From positions 1 to 7,443 of the forward strand of contig ONRO01000028.1 of NCBI GenBank assembly GCA_900320235.1: a DNA stretch of 7,443 nucleotides, written 5' to 3'. The notes beneath the pieces were generated by a model. The model was given only the letters and a program-made list of their open reading frames with translations. It ran no database searches and was not told the DNA's origin. A program made the position numbers and the translations under genes. This DNA is from an uncultured Eubacteriales bacterium. GTDB taxonomy: Bacteria; Bacillota; Clostridia; Oscillospirales; Acutalibacteraceae. Positions 5,516 through 7,443 of the stretch are shown here, piece after piece (position 1 is the first letter of the stretch; the number at the start of each line of letters is the position of its first letter).

Positions 5516-5520
5516 GGGGG
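5516..5520 (+). promoter_or_regulatory. Unusual G-run ribosome binding site of the LRR/BIg2 gene
   Basis: GGGGG, 9 nt before the ATG at 5530, is the only Shine-Dalgarno-like sequence; no GGAGG is present. It sits between an A-run (5506-5512) and a T-run (5521-5526) that could pair and hold the G-run in a loop. Confidence 0.5.
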
Positions 5521-5529
5521 TTTTTTAAA

Positions 5530-6654
5530 ATGAAAAAAATCGAAACAGCAAAAAAAATTTTTACAGCGATGATGGCAGCAGTAATGCTTGCCGGAAGTGC
5601 AGCAGTTGTACTTCCTCAGGTGTCATCTGACAGCATCGGAATAGTTGCAAGTGCAGCATCAAATTATTCTAATGGTTTTTATTATGAGGTATTAACCAAT
5701 AAAACCGCAAGGATAATCGGCTATACTGGCAATATCCAGAATGGCAAGCTTGTTATTCCTTCAAAGCTGAACAATATTCCTGTCAAAGAAATCACAGGAA
5801 ATGTTTTTAAAAATGGTCTTGAAGGGTTAAGCTTTATCAAAAACCGTTCAGCTGTAAAAGAGGTCGTTGTTTCAGAGGGAATAACAACACTAATGAAAGA
5901 AGCCTTTGCCGGATGCAATAATTTACAGAAGGTCACTCTGCCCAATTCTTTGAGAACAATTCAGGATGGAGTTTTCTATGTAAGCGGTACACCGAAGCTC
6001 AAAAATATAATTGTTCCGGGATCAGTTACAAAAATTGATCCGGGCTGCGGACTCGGAATAAAGAATTACAATGAAGTAATGACTGATTTTGTTTTGTTCG
6101 GTAAAAAAGGTTCTGCTGCTGAGAAATATATAATGGAAATAAACGCCATGAATTATAAAAGACAGGCTTCTTTCAGGACTTATACAGATCTGAGCATCAA
6201 CAAGACAGTTCTTACTCTTGGTAAAGGAGAGAACTTTAAGCTTACTGCAAATCAGGCTGTAAGCTGGAGAACATCAAATTCTAAGATCGCAACAATTGAT
6301 AAAAACGGAAATATAAAGGCTGTCGGCACAGGCAAGGTATGGCTCACAGCAAAATCAAATGCCGGTCAGGAAAAGACATGCACACTTACAGTAAAGAAGG
6401 CTCCGACATGGGTAAAGCTCAATAAAGGTGTTCTGACACTCAAGGTTGGTCAGACAGGCTCACTCAGTGCTTCTGTTGCAAGTGATGCAGGCTGTGCAAA
6501 GCGTACATTCCGCACGAGCAATTCAAATATTGTAAAAATGACAAGAACAGACTGGACAGGCAATTTCAAAGCTGTAAAGCCGGGCATAGCATATGTAACT
6601 GTCCGTACATATAACGGCAAGGAAGCAAGCTGCAAGGTTACTGTTGTAAAATAA
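5530..6654 (+). CDS. Secreted protein with BspA-like leucine-rich repeats and two BIg2 domains
   Basis: This 374-residue protein begins with a basic N-region (MKKIETAKKIF) and a hydrophobic core (about 12-30), with likely cleavage near VASAAS (39-44). It should be exported. Residues about 48-205 form an LRR_5/BspA-like region: LVIPSKLNNIPVKEI, VVVSEGITTLMKEAFAGC, VTLPNSLRTIQDGVF and IIVPGSVTKI are successive repeats, closed by KKGSAAEKYI. Two BIg2 Ig-like domains follow. The first (about 220-288) contains VSWRTSNSKIATIDKNG; the second (about 293-373) contains RTSNSNIVKMTRTDWTGN. No LPXTG motif, dockerin, SLH domain or C-terminal membrane helix is seen, so it is probably released or held non-covalently. 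Such domains usually serve adhesion or surface binding; the ligand cannot be told from sequence. A structured leader precedes it. Confidence 0.92.
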   Translation: MKKIETAKKIFTAMMAAVMLAGSAAVVLPQVSSDSIGIVASAASNYSNGFYYEVLTNKTARIIGYTGNIQNGKLVIPSKLNNIPVKEITGNVFKNGLEGLSFIKNRSAVKEVVVSEGITTLMKEAFAGCNNLQKVTLPNSLRTIQDGVFYVSGTPKLKNIIVPGSVTKIDPGCGLGIKNYNEVMTDFVLFGKKGSAAEKYIMEINAMNYKRQASFRTYTDLSINKTVLTLGKGENFKLTANQAVSWRTSNSKIATIDKNGNIKAVGTGKVWLTAKSNAGQEKTCTLTVKKAPTWVKLNKGVLTLKVGQTGSLSASVASDAGCAKRTFRTSNSNIVKMTRTDWTGNFKAVKPGIAYVTVRTYNGKEASCKVTVVK

Positions 6655-6665
6655 GAATTTCAAAT

Positions 6666-6707
6666 GATAATGCAGACTCAGTGAGCTGTTATCGGGGATT
6701 GTTTTTT
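6666..6707 (+). terminator. Weak candidate terminator after the LRR/BIg2 gene
   Basis: GATAA (6666-6670) pairs with TTATC (6689-6693) and CAG (6673-6675) with CTG (6686-6688), with a two-base bulge. A T-run follows at 6702-6707, but 8 nt after the stem. An overlapping inverted repeat TTAACC/GGTTAA (6706-6711 and 6720-6725) comes next. Termination here is possible but not convincing; the strong hairpin at 6904-6949 would stop any read-through. Confidence 0.35.
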
Positions 6708-6903
6708 AACCAGTCATCCGGTTAAGACAAAACAGCGTTTTCTGAATATGCAGTCTCTTTGATAAAAGGGGAACTGCGGCCGGGATCAGTCTGCGGAAAA
6801 ATGAAAGGATGTTCTGCATATTTCTGAAAGCATACACAGAATCACAGTCTGTATAAAATAGAATAATCCATTTTTCTCGAGGACATTTTATTGTCCGTAT
6901 ATA
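6708..6903. other. Intergenic stretch without a supported gene
   Basis: I see no coding frame with a ribosome site or family features. The stretch holds a 5-bp hairpin GGACA/TGTCC (6881-6896) and a copy of GCATACAC (6830-6837) that recurs in the terminator stem at 6911-6918. Confidence 0.55.
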
Positions 6904-6949
6904 AGAAAAAGCATACACGATCATTTCCCCTTTCGTGTATGCTTTTTCT
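6904..6949. terminator. Perfect 17-bp hairpin terminator between convergent genes
   Basis: AGAAAAAGCATACACGA (6904-6920) is exactly complementary to 6933-6949, with a 12-nt loop. Each strand has a five-T run within its 3' arm, so it should work in both directions. It lies 16 nt after the stop of the minus-strand gene at 6966 and also guards against read-through from the LRR/BIg2 gene. Confidence 0.88.
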
Positions 6950-6965
6950 GTTATCTGTTTTTTTA

Positions 6966-7443
6966 TTATTGCGAGAATCCGGTTCCGTCTTCGTAAGGAA
7001 TTTCTGTTACAAAAAAGTTCTGACTATCTTCCGTTTCCTCCTCCGGATTGTCATATGAGCTTTCTCTGGTAACCTGATTAACGGTATGATAATGCAGATA
7101 ATCATTGTTCTGATCTGCATATTCATATTTTTCAAAGCTGCCGAATTGCTCAAGCAGCCTGCTGATTTCTTCCTGACTTCTTCCTTTGACAGAAATATAA
7201 ATATTCTCAAAGGATGAATTATCCATAGCTTTGATATCAAAATCAGTCATAGAAGCCGGCAGATAAATATTATCTACCATGGAAATACTTTCCCTGAATG
7301 CTGTAATACCTTCGGGAACATAAAGGTTTCCGACAGGGAACGTATTATTAAGGCTGAGAGAATATTCCTTACCATTTGCAAGCTGTATGCTTTGGTCGTA
7401 TTCAACATAGACATTCTGAGTTTTTGTGATTATATTTACCGAA
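6966..7443 (-). CDS. C-terminal part of a probable BspA-like leucine-rich repeat protein
   Basis: The minus-strand frame is open from the right edge to the TAA at 6966-6968, giving 158 residues of a gene whose start lies outside. The methionine at 7280 is internal: upstream codons read without a stop (for example FPVGNLYVPEGITAF) and no ribosome site precedes it. The segments LYVPEGITAF, IYLPASMTDFDIKAM and FENIYISVKG resemble degenerate LRR_5/BspA repeats. They are followed by a helical, charged stretch (SQEEISRLLEQFGSFEKYEY) and an acidic tail (PEEETEDS) that ends TGFSQ. I see no membrane helix or sorting signal in this part. The LRR assignment is moderate because only a few repeats are visible. 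The hairpin at 6904-6949 ends its transcript. Confidence 0.75.
   Translation of the reverse strand, partial: SVNIITKTQNVYVEYDQSIQLANGKEYSLSLNNTFPVGNLYVPEGITAFRESISMVDNIYLPASMTDFDIKAMDNSSFENIYISVKGRSQEEISRLLEQFGSFEKYEYADQNNDYLHYHTVNQVTRESSYDNPEEETEDSQNFFVTEIPYEDGTGFSQ

Noticed and set aside
6706..6924. 72-codon open frame on the minus strand in the gap after the LRR/BIg2 gene
   Set aside because: Its start lies in the loop of the strong terminator hairpin. A purine run (AAAGGGG) is present, but only 2 nt from the ATG, and the protein resembles nothing I know.
6966..7280. Complete small gene starting at the methionine at 7280
   Set aside because: The frame continues upstream without a stop to the right edge in a repeat-like protein sequence, and no ribosome site precedes this ATG, so it is an internal methionine.
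1..7443. Mobile element, CRISPR array, phage or defence system
   Set aside because: No transposase, integrase, phage or nuclease gene, no regularly spaced repeats and no terminal inverted repeats were seen; all genes look like ordinary chromosomal genes.

Overview
The window looks like a chromosomal piece of a low-to-moderate GC Gram-positive anaerobe of the class Clostridia, most likely a Ruminococcus-type member of the Oscillospiraceae. This is inferred from strong AGGAGG-type ribosome binding sites, AT-rich intergenic regions, a two-domain Pap-type PPK2 polyphosphate kinase, a membrane protein resembling DUF6106, and secreted proteins built from BspA-like leucine-rich repeats and group 2 bacterial Ig-like (BIg2) domains. 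No mobile element, CRISPR array, rRNA or tRNA was seen.

Layout from left to right. (1) 1-207, minus: the N-terminus, with signal peptide, of an exported protein that runs off the left edge. (2) 208-456: a divergent regulatory region with opposing promoters, short repeats and an inverted repeat. (3) 457-2504, plus: an OmpR-family response regulator and a membrane sensor histidine kinase, overlapping by 7 nt and surely one operon. (4) 2574-2610: a terminator usable on both strands that separates the kinase from convergent genes. (5) 2648-3274, minus: a small two-helix membrane protein. (6) 3275-3647: a gap with the promoter of that gene, the terminator of the next gene and a possible plus-strand promoter. 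(7) 3648-5138, minus: a tandem PPK2 polyphosphate:AMP phosphotransferase with a good promoter and a hairpin-bearing leader. (8) 5139-5529: a divergent gap whose right part encodes a strongly foldable leader. (9) 5530-6654, plus: a secreted LRR/BIg2 protein. (10) 6655-6965: a gap ending in a perfect 17-bp hairpin terminator. (11) 6966-7443, minus: the C-terminal part of a probable LRR-type protein that runs off the right edge.

How the genes may work together. The two-component system should sense an envelope or external signal and may regulate itself and the divergent exported protein, because the repeats lie between and on their promoters. The polyphosphate enzyme and the small membrane protein are adjacent on the same strand but have separate promoter and terminator signals, so co-function is not shown. 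The exported repeat proteins are typical surface or secreted proteins of gut and rumen Clostridia. I saw no convincing new multi-gene system. The points most worth checking are the structured leader before the LRR/BIg2 gene, the kinase with an eroded ATP-binding G1 box, the operator-like repeats before the two-component operon, and the alternative RNA pairing over the kinase terminator.
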